A stretch of 64,000 nt of DNA from NCBI RefSeq assembly GCF_013414195.1, contig NZ_JAATTV010000012.1, forward strand, positions 48,227 to 112,226. The letters run 5' to 3'. The notes beneath the pieces are model-generated. The model did not search any database. It saw only the letters and a list, made by a program, of their open reading frames with translations, and had not been told where the DNA came from. The position numbers and the translations under genes are program-made. How positions within the stretch are numbered: the stretch's first letter is position 1; each line of letters opens with the position of its first letter. Source of the stretch: Psychrobacter sp. BI730 (GTDB taxonomy: Bacteria > Pseudomonadota > Gammaproteobacteria > Pseudomonadales > Moraxellaceae). Below, piece after piece: positions 19,738 to 28,612 of the stretch.

Positions 19738-21015
19738 ATGGGGATTAAGCGTCAGTCACGGACAGATGATAACAATAGTCATGCAACTGAAATAACATCT
19801 GGGCTAAACCGTCGGCAGTTTCTACGTCGAATCGGTATAAGTGCAGGAACAGCAATATTAGCGAGCCAAGGTATTTCTAAAGCGCTTGCAGCCAGTCCTA
19901 TCGATTCTGGTAATAGCTCGCAGCTGACCAAGGATGATCTGCCCACTGCGCTGATAAATGAAAGCTCGCTATCGCAAACGTCACAGGCGTCGTTAACGCA
20001 GACAAGCTGTATCACGCCCACGATTGAAACACGACTTTTTGCTAGCTCTAACGTTGGTGGTAGTGATGAGCGTAATCAGTTGGCATTAGATCGCGTGGTT
20101 TGTGCTGGGTTTAAAGTAGAAAATCCTGCTATTACCAATCGTCAGTATTTACGCTTTGCGGGAACGGATTCACAGCGTGCTAGCGATTTTCAAAATCTTG
20201 CCACTGGAGCAATAGCCGCGCCAAAGCTGCTGCTAGGTGTGCGCGGTGGTTACGGTGCCATGCGCATATTACCTATGGTGGACTGGGCGACGCTAGGACG
20301 TATTATGAAGGAGCGCGGCACGATACTCGCAGGCTTTAGCGATGTGACAGCTATCCAATGTGCGCTATTGGCAAAAGGGTCAATGAGCTCGCTTGCAGCA
20401 CCGATGCTCTATAGTGAGTTTGGTAAAACCGCGCCCGATAAAGTCAGCTGTCAGCAGTTTGTTGAAGTGTTAACCAATCCCAATCTAACTATCAGCATAC
20501 AGGATGCTACCTTAACCAGTCAGCAGCTACCTGCCATACTGACGAAGGATGAGCCAAAACCAGTAACTGGTACGATTTGGGGCGGGAACTTAAGTGTCGT
20601 ATCAGCGCTGGCAGGTAGTGAGTATTTACCGCGTATCAATGGTGGCATTGTGTTTTTAGAAGATGTCGGCGAGCAGGCGTATCGTATTGAGCGCATGTTA
20701 TATGACTTATATCTCGCAGGTGTGTTCAAAGGGCAGCAAGCGATTATATTTGGGGCATTGTCTGGTACGGGCGAGGACAGCTATGACAAACGTTATGATG
20801 TCGCCACAGTCATTCGTCAGCTGCATGAACTAACAGGATTGCCGATATATAGTGGTATGCCTTTTGGTCATATCGGCAAAAAATACAGCTTTCCACTGGG
20901 GGCAACCTGTCAAATTAGCGCCGATACCGTTGGCGGCTATCAGTTGGTATTTACCGATTATCCAACCATCAAGGCTGATACCATCCAAGTAGAAGGCTTG
21001 TGGCAGACTGCTTAA
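19738..21015 (+). CDS. LD-carboxypeptidase (peptidase S66) with Tat signal
   Basis: The 425-residue protein starts with a twin-arginine signal (NRRQFLRRIG, residues about 24-33, then a hydrophobic core to ALA). The mature part is an S66 serine peptidase: GVRGGYGAMRIL, nucleophile Ser 201 in GFSDVTA, the Glu in FLEDVGE, and the His in PFGHIGKK. S66 enzymes cut the L-D bond of murein tetrapeptides during cell-wall recycling. E. coli LdcA is cytoplasmic, so the export signal here is notable and implies periplasmic action or a different substrate such as a peptide antibiotic. Confidence 0.88.
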   Translation: MGIKRQSRTDDNNSHATEITSGLNRRQFLRRIGISAGTAILASQGISKALAASPIDSGNSSQLTKDDLPTALINESSLSQTSQASLTQTSCITPTIETRLFASSNVGGSDERNQLALDRVVCAGFKVENPAITNRQYLRFAGTDSQRASDFQNLATGAIAAPKLLLGVRGGYGAMRILPMVDWATLGRIMKERGTILAGFSDVTAIQCALLAKGSMSSLAAPMLYSEFGKTAPDKVSCQQFVEVLTNPNLTISIQDATLTSQQLPAILTKDEPKPVTGTIWGGNLSVVSALAGSEYLPRINGGIVFLEDVGEQAYRIERMLYDLYLAGVFKGQQAIIFGALSGTGEDSYDKRYDVATVIRQLHELTGLPIYSGMPFGHIGKKYSFPLGATCQISADTVGGYQLVFTDYPTIKADTIQVEGLWQTA

Positions 21016-21034
21016 ACGCTAATCACTGTCCTTT

Positions 21035-22057
21035 TTAAATAGCCAACCGCGAAAACTTATCTTGGTACTCTTTAGGCGTCAGCTCTGTCGCACGTTTAAA
21101 TAGACGCGTGAATGAAGAGATATCATCATAGCCTACTTGATCGGCAAGCGATTTTATCGATACATCGCCCAACTCAAGTAAGCGTTTGGCTTGTTCAATT
21201 CTGACAGCCTGAATATATTCAATCGGTCGCATTGCTACGCAGGACTGGAAACGTCTATTTAAAGTGCGCGGGGTAATATTTACCATAGCGGCTAAACTAC
21301 TGACCTGCAAAGAATGCTGAAAGTTTTCTTCGATATATTCTTGTACTTGTTTAATCAAATGATCGGAATGTGGCTTGTGTAAGGTCACATTGGTATAGCT
21401 ATTTTGACTACCTCTTTTGCTATCAATAATTTGGGTTTTTGCCACTTGTGTAGAGATCTCACGTCCGCAGTAACGCTCAATCAATAATAGCCCCAAATCA
21501 TAAAAGGCGCTGCCACCAGCTGCACAAAATATATTGCCTGACTGGTTTGTTGAGTCGCTTCTTGAATGGGTCACAAACTGATTCTCTTGTAAGTCCACCA
21601 ATGGAAAATCTGCCTTAAACTTATTGGCATAGCCCCAGTGCGTGGTGGCTATTTTATGATCCAATAATCCTGCCTTTGCCAAAAAAAATGCTCCGCTACA
21701 GTTGCTTGCTATATCGGCCTTGGTATTCGCAAGCCGTACTAAATGTGGTAGCAGCTCACTGTTTTGCGTCAATACCTTATCAATAGAATCGCCAATGGTG
21801 GGCACGAGCAATAAATCGCACTCTGTCACATCTCGAATATCGCAGTGGGCTTGCATGATTAACCGATTGCTACACCTGATATCGCCACCACCTAAGCTTG
21901 CGATTTGCACATTAAATCGTGGCTCTACAGACTCATTCGAGAAGCGCTGCCAACTGACCCCCGTGAATGAAAATAAGTCCAATGCGCCAGATAGTACACT
22001 ACCGAGCACACCATCGAAGCCAAGAATGATCATTTTAAAAGGTTTGAAATAGGGCAT
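21035..22057 (-). CDS. GlxA-type AraC regulator (DJ-1/PfpI domain + AraC HTH)
   Basis: The 340-residue protein joins an N-terminal class-I glutaminase-like (DJ-1/PfpI) domain, with the nucleophile-elbow region ASNCSGAFFLAKAGLL, to a C-terminal AraC/XylS DNA-binding domain (about 235-335: SLAAMVNITPRTLNRRF and the GYDDISSFTRLFKRAT second helix-turn-helix). It is divergent from the acyl-CoA dehydrogenase operon at 22239 and is its likely regulator. The inducer is unknown. Confidence 0.88.
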   Translation of the reverse strand: MPYFKPFKMIILGFDGVLGSVLSGALDLFSFTGVSWQRFSNESVEPRFNVQIASLGGGDIRCSNRLIMQAHCDIRDVTECDLLLVPTIGDSIDKVLTQNSELLPHLVRLANTKADIASNCSGAFFLAKAGLLDHKIATTHWGYANKFKADFPLVDLQENQFVTHSRSDSTNQSGNIFCAAGGSAFYDLGLLLIERYCGREISTQVAKTQIIDSKRGSQNSYTNVTLHKPHSDHLIKQVQEYIEENFQHSLQVSSLAAMVNITPRTLNRRFQSCVAMRPIEYIQAVRIEQAKRLLELGDVSIKSLADQVGYDDISSFTRLFKRATELTPKEYQDKFSRLAI

Positions 22058-22238
22058 AAGTCACTCGTTTCCTTTGCTGTACTGACCAAAATAGCCATTA
22101 TTTGGTTGATTTTAACCAGTTAGATACTCTGTTTATGTCTTATTTGACCATAATTATGTCATAAATGACAATACGGGCAGGTATCAAATTAGACTAATAT
22201 CAATTGATAACCACATTTAATCAGTTAACGAGAATACT

Positions 22239-24044
22239 ATGGCCGCAGATACCCTCCTAAACGATTTCGAATTACCTTTTCAATTGTATGATGTGCTAGG
22301 TACAGAATCACTCACCGAGCACGCAAAGTTCTCAGAACATAGCCGCGAGACATTTGATGCTGTATTAGAGACAGCAAATAAGATTGCGACAGATTTATTT
22401 TTACCGCACAACCATATCGCAGATAAGAACGAGCCGCAGTTCGATGGTAAAAAAGTCAGCATGATAAACGATGTAAAAGTCGCTTTTGATGCGTTCCGAG
22501 AGTCTGGCTTTATCGCAGGTCGTTATAGCTTTGAAGACGGCGGCATGCAGCTGCCTGAGACGGTGATGACTGCTGTGGCAGGCTACTTTATGGCAGCCAA
22601 TCCATCAACGACTGCCTATCCATTTCTGACCACGGCGGCAATCAACGTCATCTCGCATTTTGCTAGTGATGATATCAAAGCAGCCTTTATGCCGCGCATG
22701 CTGACAGGTGAATTTACCGGTACTATGGCACTGACCGAGCCACATGCAGGCTCATCACTTGCCGATATCAAAACCATCGCGGTAAAACAAGACGATGGCT
22801 CGTACCGTGTCAAAGGCAGCAAGATTTATATCTCAGCAGGTGACCATGAGCTGTCTGATAATATTGTGCATTTGGTATTGGCCAAAGTGCCAGGTGGCCC
22901 AGGTGGTGTCAAAGGTATTTCTTTATTTGCCGTGCCTAAGTATCGCTTGAACGCTGACTTGTCTGTTGGCGAGCGTAACGATGTACATTTGACTGGACTG
23001 ATTCATAAGCTTGGTTATAGAGGTGCGACTTCTACGGCATTGAGCTTCGGCGATGAAGGCGATTGTCATGGTTATTTAATCGGCGAAGAGCACTTTGGCT
23101 TGCGTTATATGTTCAAAATGATGAATGAGGCACGTATTGCAGTTGGTTTTGGCGCTTCTATGATTGGTTATCGCGGCTATCAGTACTCGCTAGATTATGC
23201 CAAAGACCGTACACAAGGTCGCATTGCGCCAAACAATAAGCCTGAAGATGATGCAACGGCTATTATTCAGCATGGTGATGTAAAGCGAATGCTATTGGCA
23301 CAAAAAGCTTACTCTGAAGGCGGCATCTCATTGTGCTTATATGGCTCAAACCTAATTGACCGTATCAATACCTGTGAAGACGAAACGCTAAAAAATGAGC
23401 TAACCGAACTATTAGATTTGCTAACGCCAGTGCTAAAAGCATGGCCATCTGAGTATGGCCCAAAAGCCAATGATTTGGGTATTCAAGTATTGGGCGGCGC
23501 AGGCTATACGCGTGAATATCAGGCTGAGCAGTTTTGGCGTGACAATCGTCTAAATCCCATTCATGAAGGCACAAACGGTGTGCAGGCGCTAGATTTGTCA
23601 TTCCGCAAGTTATGGCAAAAAGGTGGGTTGGGCATTCAAATCCTAAAACGTGAAATTACACAAGATTTAGAAAGTATCACGACACCTGAGAGCGCGCAAC
23701 TTGCAGGCAAGCTGATGCCTTATATGGGTCAGTTGCATGAAGTGCTCGTGCATTTGGGTAAAGTGTTGCAGACAGAAGAAGCGCTAACCCTTACTGGTAA
23801 TGCTCAAGCATTAATGAATATTTTTGCCTCAATTGTACTGAGTTGGATTTGGATTCGCCAAGCCAGTAAAGCTGAGCAGCTACTAAGTACGACGCAAGAT
23901 GTCGAGCAGCAGAACTTTTATAAAGGCAAGATACAAGCGGCCAAATACTTCATCGATTGGGAACTACCATTAGTTAAACGCGACATCGAATTATTAACCA
24001 ACACCAACTCGGTTTGCACTGATATGCAAGCGGACTGGTTCTAA
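22239..24044 (+). CDS. Acyl-CoA dehydrogenase, long form (DmdC/AidB-like C-terminal type)
   Basis: The 601-residue flavoprotein has the acyl-CoA dehydrogenase domains (FTGTMALTEPHAGSSLADIKT substrate/FAD region, MMNEARIAVGFGAS helix, catalytic Glu in IHEGTNGVQALD) plus the extra C-terminal acyl-CoA dehydrogenase domain (about 470-600). It forms the alpha-beta double bond in an acyl-CoA. It is the first gene of an operon with the reductase and SDR that follow (gaps of 22 and 3 bp). Chain-length preference cannot be read from the sequence; methylmercaptopropionyl-CoA dehydrogenase (DmdC) has the same architecture. Confidence 0.88.
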   Translation: MAADTLLNDFELPFQLYDVLGTESLTEHAKFSEHSRETFDAVLETANKIATDLFLPHNHIADKNEPQFDGKKVSMINDVKVAFDAFRESGFIAGRYSFEDGGMQLPETVMTAVAGYFMAANPSTTAYPFLTTAAINVISHFASDDIKAAFMPRMLTGEFTGTMALTEPHAGSSLADIKTIAVKQDDGSYRVKGSKIYISAGDHELSDNIVHLVLAKVPGGPGGVKGISLFAVPKYRLNADLSVGERNDVHLTGLIHKLGYRGATSTALSFGDEGDCHGYLIGEEHFGLRYMFKMMNEARIAVGFGASMIGYRGYQYSLDYAKDRTQGRIAPNNKPEDDATAIIQHGDVKRMLLAQKAYSEGGISLCLYGSNLIDRINTCEDETLKNELTELLDLLTPVLKAWPSEYGPKANDLGIQVLGGAGYTREYQAEQFWRDNRLNPIHEGTNGVQALDLSFRKLWQKGGLGIQILKREITQDLESITTPESAQLAGKLMPYMGQLHEVLVHLGKVLQTEEALTLTGNAQALMNIFASIVLSWIWIRQASKAEQLLSTTQDVEQQNFYKGKIQAAKYFIDWELPLVKRDIELLTNTNSVCTDMQADWF

Positions 24045-24066
24045 GGACAACTCTAAGGAAAGAGAC

Positions 24067-25074
24067 ATGACAACGATAAATAAACAATGGCGTCTAAAAG
24101 CAAGACCAGTAGGCGAGCCAAGTGCTGAAACTTGGGACTATACCGAGACAGAAATACCGACGATTATCGATGGTCAGCTACTGATTAAGGTTGAATACAT
24201 CTCTATCGATCCCGCGATGCGTGGTTGGCTGAACGATGCCAAATCTTATATCGCGCCAGTACAAATTGGTGAAGTGATGCGCGCCGGTACTGTGGGTGAA
24301 GTGATTGAAAGTAAGCATGAGAAATTTGCAGTAGGTGACTATGTCGCAGGTCACGACGGCGTACAGTCATATGCGGTCAGCGATGGTACAGGCCTGCATA
24401 AAGTTGATCCAAGCCTAGCGCCGCTGTCTTACTACTTGGGCGTACTCGGTATGCCGGGGATGACAGGGTATTTTGGTCTTCTAAAAACGGGTCAGCCAAA
24501 AGCTGGTGAGACGGTAGTGGTATCAGGAGCTGCTGGTGCGGTTGGTAGCTTGGTCGGTCAGATTGCCAAAATTAAAGGCTGCCGAGTCGTTGGTATCGCG
24601 GGCGGCGCTGAGAAATGTAAGTTCTTAGTCGATGAGCTTGGGTTCGATGCGACGATTGATTACAAAAACGAAGATGTGAAAAAAGCACTAAAGAAAACCT
24701 GTCCAGACGGCGTCGATGTGTACTTTGACAACGTAGGCGGTGATATCTTAAATGACGTGCTTACTCAGATTAATCTGCATGCGCGTATCGTTATTTGCGG
24801 GGCTATCAGTCAATATAACAACACCACAGCAGTAAAAGGCCCATCGAACTATCTATCACTATTGGTCAATCGTGCTCGCATGGAAGGCATCGTGGTGTTC
24901 GATAATATCAAAGAATATCCAATCGCTATGAAGGATATCGCTGGCTGGATTCAGTCAGGTGATATGAAAGTAAAAGATCATATCGTTGAAGGTATCGAGA
25001 CGTTCCCTGATACTTTGATGATGCTCTTTAACGGTGAAAATTTCGGCAAACTAGTACTTAAGGTAGAGGGATAG
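24067..25074 (+). CDS. Zinc-independent MDR oxidoreductase (CurA / leukotriene-B4 dehydrogenase type)
   Basis: The 335-residue NADPH-dependent reductase has YISIDPAMRGWLND, the nucleotide-binding GAAGAVGSLVGQIAK and YFDNVGG, all typical of the PTGR/CurA branch of medium-chain reductases. These reduce alpha,beta-unsaturated ketones and aldehydes. It lacks the zinc-binding cysteines. It is the middle gene of the three-gene operon. Confidence 0.88.
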   Translation: MTTINKQWRLKARPVGEPSAETWDYTETEIPTIIDGQLLIKVEYISIDPAMRGWLNDAKSYIAPVQIGEVMRAGTVGEVIESKHEKFAVGDYVAGHDGVQSYAVSDGTGLHKVDPSLAPLSYYLGVLGMPGMTGYFGLLKTGQPKAGETVVVSGAAGAVGSLVGQIAKIKGCRVVGIAGGAEKCKFLVDELGFDATIDYKNEDVKKALKKTCPDGVDVYFDNVGGDILNDVLTQINLHARIVICGAISQYNNTTAVKGPSNYLSLLVNRARMEGIVVFDNIKEYPIAMKDIAGWIQSGDMKVKDHIVEGIETFPDTLMMLFNGENFGKLVLKVEG

Positions 25075-25077
25075 GAC

Positions 25078-25860
25078 ATGACACTGAATACAAATGGAAT
25101 TGCATCAGATGTAGCTGGCAAACGAATTTTGATCACGGGCGGTGCATCAGGCATCGGTGCAGCCAGTGCGCTGTTGCTGGCTAGCCGCGGCGCAAAAGTT
25201 GTCATTGGTGATATGGCAGAAGAAATGGGCGAAGCGGTTGCCAAACAAGGCCAAGATGCTGGCAACAGTATTGTCTTTAAAAAAGTAGACGTGACCAGTG
25301 GTGATGAAGTGCGTGCGTTGTTCGACTTTGCAGTAGAAACGCTTGGTGGCTTAGATGTTGTGGTAAACAACGCTGGTATCGACCACAAGCCTTCACCAAT
25401 GCATGAGCTAAGCGATGATGATTTTGATCGTAATATCGCAGTGAATTTAAAAGGCGTTTGGCACTGTATGCGTGCTGCGGTCAATTGTATGATACCTAAT
25501 GGCGGTGGTCATGTGATCAATGTCGCATCTATTGCAGGTCTGCGTTCAGCACCTATGATTTCAGCCTATAGTGCAGCTAAACATGGTGTTATGGGTCTGA
25601 CCAAATCTGCTGCCCATGAGTATGCCCGTGCCAATATCCGTTTTAACGCGGTATGCCCAAGCTTCATTGATACGCCAATGGTACGCAATACCATGGCAAC
25701 GATGGATGAGCGTACACAGCAAGCAACGATTAAGGCCAGTCCACTGCGCCGCCTAGGAAACGTCAGTGAAATCTCTAGTGCGATTGCGTGGCTTGCCAGC
25801 GATGAAAGCAGCTTTATGAATGGTCATGCCTTCACCTTAGATGGTGGTATGCTAGCGTAA
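25078..25860 (+). CDS. Short-chain dehydrogenase/reductase
   Basis: The 260-residue protein has the classical SDR set: TGGASGIG cofactor loop, NNAG, the catalytic Ser in NVASIAG, and YSAAK. The conserved DGG near the C terminus is present. It follows the MDR gene by 3 bp with GGATAGG as ribosome-binding region. A 3-hydroxyacyl-CoA or keto-acid role in the same degradative pathway is likely but unproven. Confidence 0.9.
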   Translation: MTLNTNGIASDVAGKRILITGGASGIGAASALLLASRGAKVVIGDMAEEMGEAVAKQGQDAGNSIVFKKVDVTSGDEVRALFDFAVETLGGLDVVVNNAGIDHKPSPMHELSDDDFDRNIAVNLKGVWHCMRAAVNCMIPNGGGHVINVASIAGLRSAPMISAYSAAKHGVMGLTKSAAHEYARANIRFNAVCPSFIDTPMVRNTMATMDERTQQATIKASPLRRLGNVSEISSAIAWLASDESSFMNGHAFTLDGGMLA

Positions 25861-25902
25861 CTGTGATCGTTGAGCGCTCTTTGTTCAGTTCATTAGTGCT
25901 CG

Positions 25903-25940
25903 ATAATCGCTGTTAGTTATGACAGCGATTATTTTATTTT
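25903..25940 (+). terminator. Terminator of the acyl-CoA dehydrogenase / MDR / SDR operon
   Basis: ATAATCGCTGT pairs perfectly with ACAGCGATTAT (25903-25913 with 25922-25932), followed by TTTATTTT. Confidence 0.88.
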
Positions 25941-26020
25941 AGATACACGTTTTAGATATATGAATTCAGCGCTCAAAAACTATTGAAAATATAAAGTTTA
26001 TAAAAATATAAGGAACAACG

Positions 26021-26782
26021 ATGAAAGATTTATTTGATTTAACCGGTAAGGTTGCTCTAGTAACTGGTGCTAGCCGTGGTATTGGTGAGTCTATTGCCCG
26101 TCTATTGGCATCAAGAGGCGCACATGTGATTGTCTCAAGCCGAAAAATCGATGCTTGCCAAGCAGTCGCTGATAGCATCAAAGCGGACGGTCATAAAGCC
26201 AGTGCTTTTGCTTGTCATGTGGGAGATATGGATCAAATTGACGCAATTTTTGAGCATATCAAAAGTGAATTTGGTCAAATCGATATCTTAGTCAATAATG
26301 CTGCAGCCAACCCTTACTATGGCCATATCTTAGATACGGATTTAGCCGCCTTTGATAAAACGGTTGAAGTTAACATCCGTGGTTACTTCTTTATGTCAAC
26401 GGCTGCTGGCAAAATGATGAAAGAGCAGGGCGGCGGTGTCATCTTAAATACCGCATCGGTCAATGGTTTAGTAGCAGGCGATAAGCAAGGTATCTACTCA
26501 ATCACCAAAGCGGCAGTCATTAGCATGACCAAAGCATTTGCTAAAGAATGTGGCCCATTAAATATCCGTGTCAATGCGCTATTGCCAGGTTTGACGGATA
26601 CTAAGTTTGCCTCTGCACTGACTACTAACGATAAAGTCTTAAAAATGGCGCTACACTCGATTCCGCTAGGACGTGTGGCTGAGCCTGATGAAATGGCTGG
26701 TACCGTATTGTATCTAGTATCTGATGCCTCAAGTTATACGACAGGCGCAACAATCGTTGTCGACGGTGGCATGCTAGCTTAA
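26021..26782 (+). CDS. Short-chain dehydrogenase/reductase (second)
   Basis: The 253-residue SDR carries TGASRGIG, NNAAAN, the Ser of NTASVNG, YSITK and VDGGMLA. The TGASRGIG and C-terminal form is close to FabG/PhaB-type reductases. AAGGAACAACG precedes the ATG. It is separated from the operon by a terminator, so it has its own promoter. The substrate is unknown. Confidence 0.88.
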   Translation: MKDLFDLTGKVALVTGASRGIGESIARLLASRGAHVIVSSRKIDACQAVADSIKADGHKASAFACHVGDMDQIDAIFEHIKSEFGQIDILVNNAAANPYYGHILDTDLAAFDKTVEVNIRGYFFMSTAAGKMMKEQGGGVILNTASVNGLVAGDKQGIYSITKAAVISMTKAFAKECGPLNIRVNALLPGLTDTKFASALTTNDKVLKMALHSIPLGRVAEPDEMAGTVLYLVSDASSYTTGATIVVDGGMLA

Positions 26783-26847
26783 TTAGACAATCTACAAGAC
26801 ATAGGTTAGATAAGAAAGTAATTGTTTAAAACTGCATGAGACTCAAG

Positions 26848-26882
26848 AGCCGCATGAGATTTATTTTCATGTGGTTTTTTTG
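26848..26882 (+). terminator. Terminator after the second SDR
   Basis: CCGCATGA (26850-26857) pairs with TCATGTGG (26867-26874, one wobble), followed by a run of seven T. Confidence 0.85.
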
Positions 26883-27019
26883 ATTTATTTTTTAATAGAA
26901 TGTCTAAGTAATCTTGGTTTTGCACTAACGAATAAATTGCTAATTTTAAATGAGCATCAGCTGTATAGTGGCATAATAAATATGCTAATAGCTACTTGGA
27001 CAATATGAGGGAGTCACGC

Positions 27020-27862
27020 ATGAATTCAGTTATCAACAATAAAATAAACACGATTTCTCAAAATAAAACATGGCTGTTTGTGCCAGCGACTCGCATCGAT
27101 AGAGTGGCGAAAGCCTTTGCTAGTGGTGCAGATGCGGTTATTGTCGATTTAGAGGATGCCGTTGCATCAGAGGATAAAGCAGACGCCCGCGAAGCATTAC
27201 AGCAATATCACGACAGTACAGGTTATCAGCCGATTTGGGTGCGTATTAATAAGTCAGGTAGCGAAGAATTCTTTAAAGATATAGTGCTCTGTCAGAAGAT
27301 GCATAATTTGGCTGGCGTGTTATTGGCTAAAGCTGAGCAAGTCACCGATATAGAGAGCGTACATCAGCTTACCAATTTACCCGTGATTGCATTGATTGAG
27401 AGTGCGATAGGATTGTATCAAATCGATAGTATGGCAAAAGCAGTAGGGCTCGCCGCGTTTAGTTATGGATTTTTAGATTTGTGCAATGATTTGCACGTGC
27501 AAGTAGGAACGCCTGCCGCTGATATCATCGCCAACCAAATCCGCTATCAATTAATCCTAACGTCAAAGGTGCACCAATTGTCGCCGCCTATCGATACCAT
27601 TTATCCTGATTTCAATGATGAAGTAGGGCTAAGCGCCCGAGTGCAACTATGGTCACAAATGGGCATGTCAGGAATGCTGTGTATTCATCCCAAACAAGTG
27701 GCAGTCGTGCAACAAGCATTGCAACCAACAGATAAGACTTTGTTATTTGCACAGCGTGTAGTTGAGGAGTATGAGCGGAGCAGGCAGGCAGTATTCAAAA
27801 TAGATGGCGAGATGGTCGATGCACCAGTGATTGAGCGTAGTCGTCAACTGTTGGCAAAGTAG
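27020..27862 (+). CDS. CitE-like HpcH/HpaI aldolase / CoA-ester lyase
   Basis: The 280-residue TIM-barrel protein shows the citrate-lyase beta-like motifs LFVPATRIDRVAKAF, DAVIVDLEDAVA with the metal-binding acidic residues, PIWVRIN, IALIESAIGL, and GMLCIHPKQV. Members cleave or form CoA esters such as citramalyl-, malyl- or citryl-CoA. No CitF/CitD partners are present, so it is a stand-alone CitE-like enzyme. Start at ATG 27020, which has AGGGAG 6 nt upstream; two upstream in-frame starts are less well supported. Confidence 0.87.
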   Translation: MNSVINNKINTISQNKTWLFVPATRIDRVAKAFASGADAVIVDLEDAVASEDKADAREALQQYHDSTGYQPIWVRINKSGSEEFFKDIVLCQKMHNLAGVLLAKAEQVTDIESVHQLTNLPVIALIESAIGLYQIDSMAKAVGLAAFSYGFLDLCNDLHVQVGTPAADIIANQIRYQLILTSKVHQLSPPIDTIYPDFNDEVGLSARVQLWSQMGMSGMLCIHPKQVAVVQQALQPTDKTLLFAQRVVEEYERSRQAVFKIDGEMVDAPVIERSRQLLAK

Positions 27863-27892
27863 CAGTCCAATCCATGTTTAGTTAAATATAAG

Positions 27893-28000
27893 CAGTCGGT
27901 TCAATATAATTTGGTTACCAGAAAGCCGAGTGAAAGTATTACAAGCAGTATACTAAGCGAGACTGACACCGTACCTAATTTATAGAGGATTGACTATATA
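27893..28000. repeat. MITE-like intergenic repeat, copy A
   Basis: About 108 bp closely resembling 39987-40093: both contain GTTCAATATAATTT, AACCGAGTG-type and TTAGCGAG-type blocks in the same order and end in TTGACTATAT. Copy A has an eroded left end. It lies just upstream of arfB and may carry part of its promoter. Confidence 0.75.
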
Positions 28001-28047
28001 ATGCTTTATCATAAACCATATCCATTCACATTCGATAAAAGCATACT

Positions 28048-28461
28048 ATGATTTTCATTAATAATAATATCAGCCTCAATGATAATGAGGTAGAGATCAG
28101 CGCCATACGAGCGCAAGGCGCAGGTGGGCAGAATGTCAACAAAGTATCTTCTGCCATTCACCTGCGTTTTGATATTAACAACTCAAGTCTGAGTGATGAG
28201 TACAAGCAGCGACTGCTAAATAGCAAAGATAGCCGAATAACAAAGGAAGGCGTGCTGATTATCAAGGCACAGCAGTTTCGTACGCAAGAGCGCAATAAAA
28301 TAGATGCGCTTGAACGTTTGCAAAGCTTTATCACCAAAGCCACTTACGTTAATAAAACCAGAAGGCCTACCAAGCCAAGCAGGAATGCCAAACGTAAACG
28401 GGTGGATAAAAAGACCCAGCGCGGTAAGACAAAGGCTTTGCGCGGTAAGGTAGATTTTTAG
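28048..28461 (+). CDS. arfB: Alternative ribosome-rescue factor ArfB (YaeJ)
   Basis: The 137-residue protein has the class-I release-factor GGQ motif (residues 25-30, AGGQNVNK) and a long basic C-terminal tail (about 105-137, Lys/Arg rich) that in ArfB enters the empty mRNA channel. It releases nascent chains from stalled ribosomes. It lacks codon-recognition domains and so is not RF1 or RF2. It is expressed alone and ends in a hairpin shared with the convergent esterase gene. Confidence 0.93.
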   Translation: MIFINNNISLNDNEVEISAIRAQGAGGQNVNKVSSAIHLRFDINNSSLSDEYKQRLLNSKDSRITKEGVLIIKAQQFRTQERNKIDALERLQSFITKATYVNKTRRPTKPSRNAKRKRVDKKTQRGKTKALRGKVDF

Positions 28462-28557
28462 AGAATTTGTGATAGTAGATTTTGTCGTTGAGAAGTTGTG
28501 CGGCAGAAAACTTGTAGAGCAAAAGCCATAGTAGGTTATGAGTTTTTTTGAATTTAG

Positions 28558-28592
28558 AATGGTATAGGCGATTAATTATCACCTATACCATT
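28558..28592. terminator. Bidirectional terminator between arfB and the esterase gene
   Basis: A 15-bp stem (28558-28572 with 28578-28592, one wobble pair) of AATGGTATAGGCGAT type lies between convergent stop codons. Confidence 0.8.
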
Positions 28593-28612
28593 ATTCTAGA
28601 TTAACGACTTAT

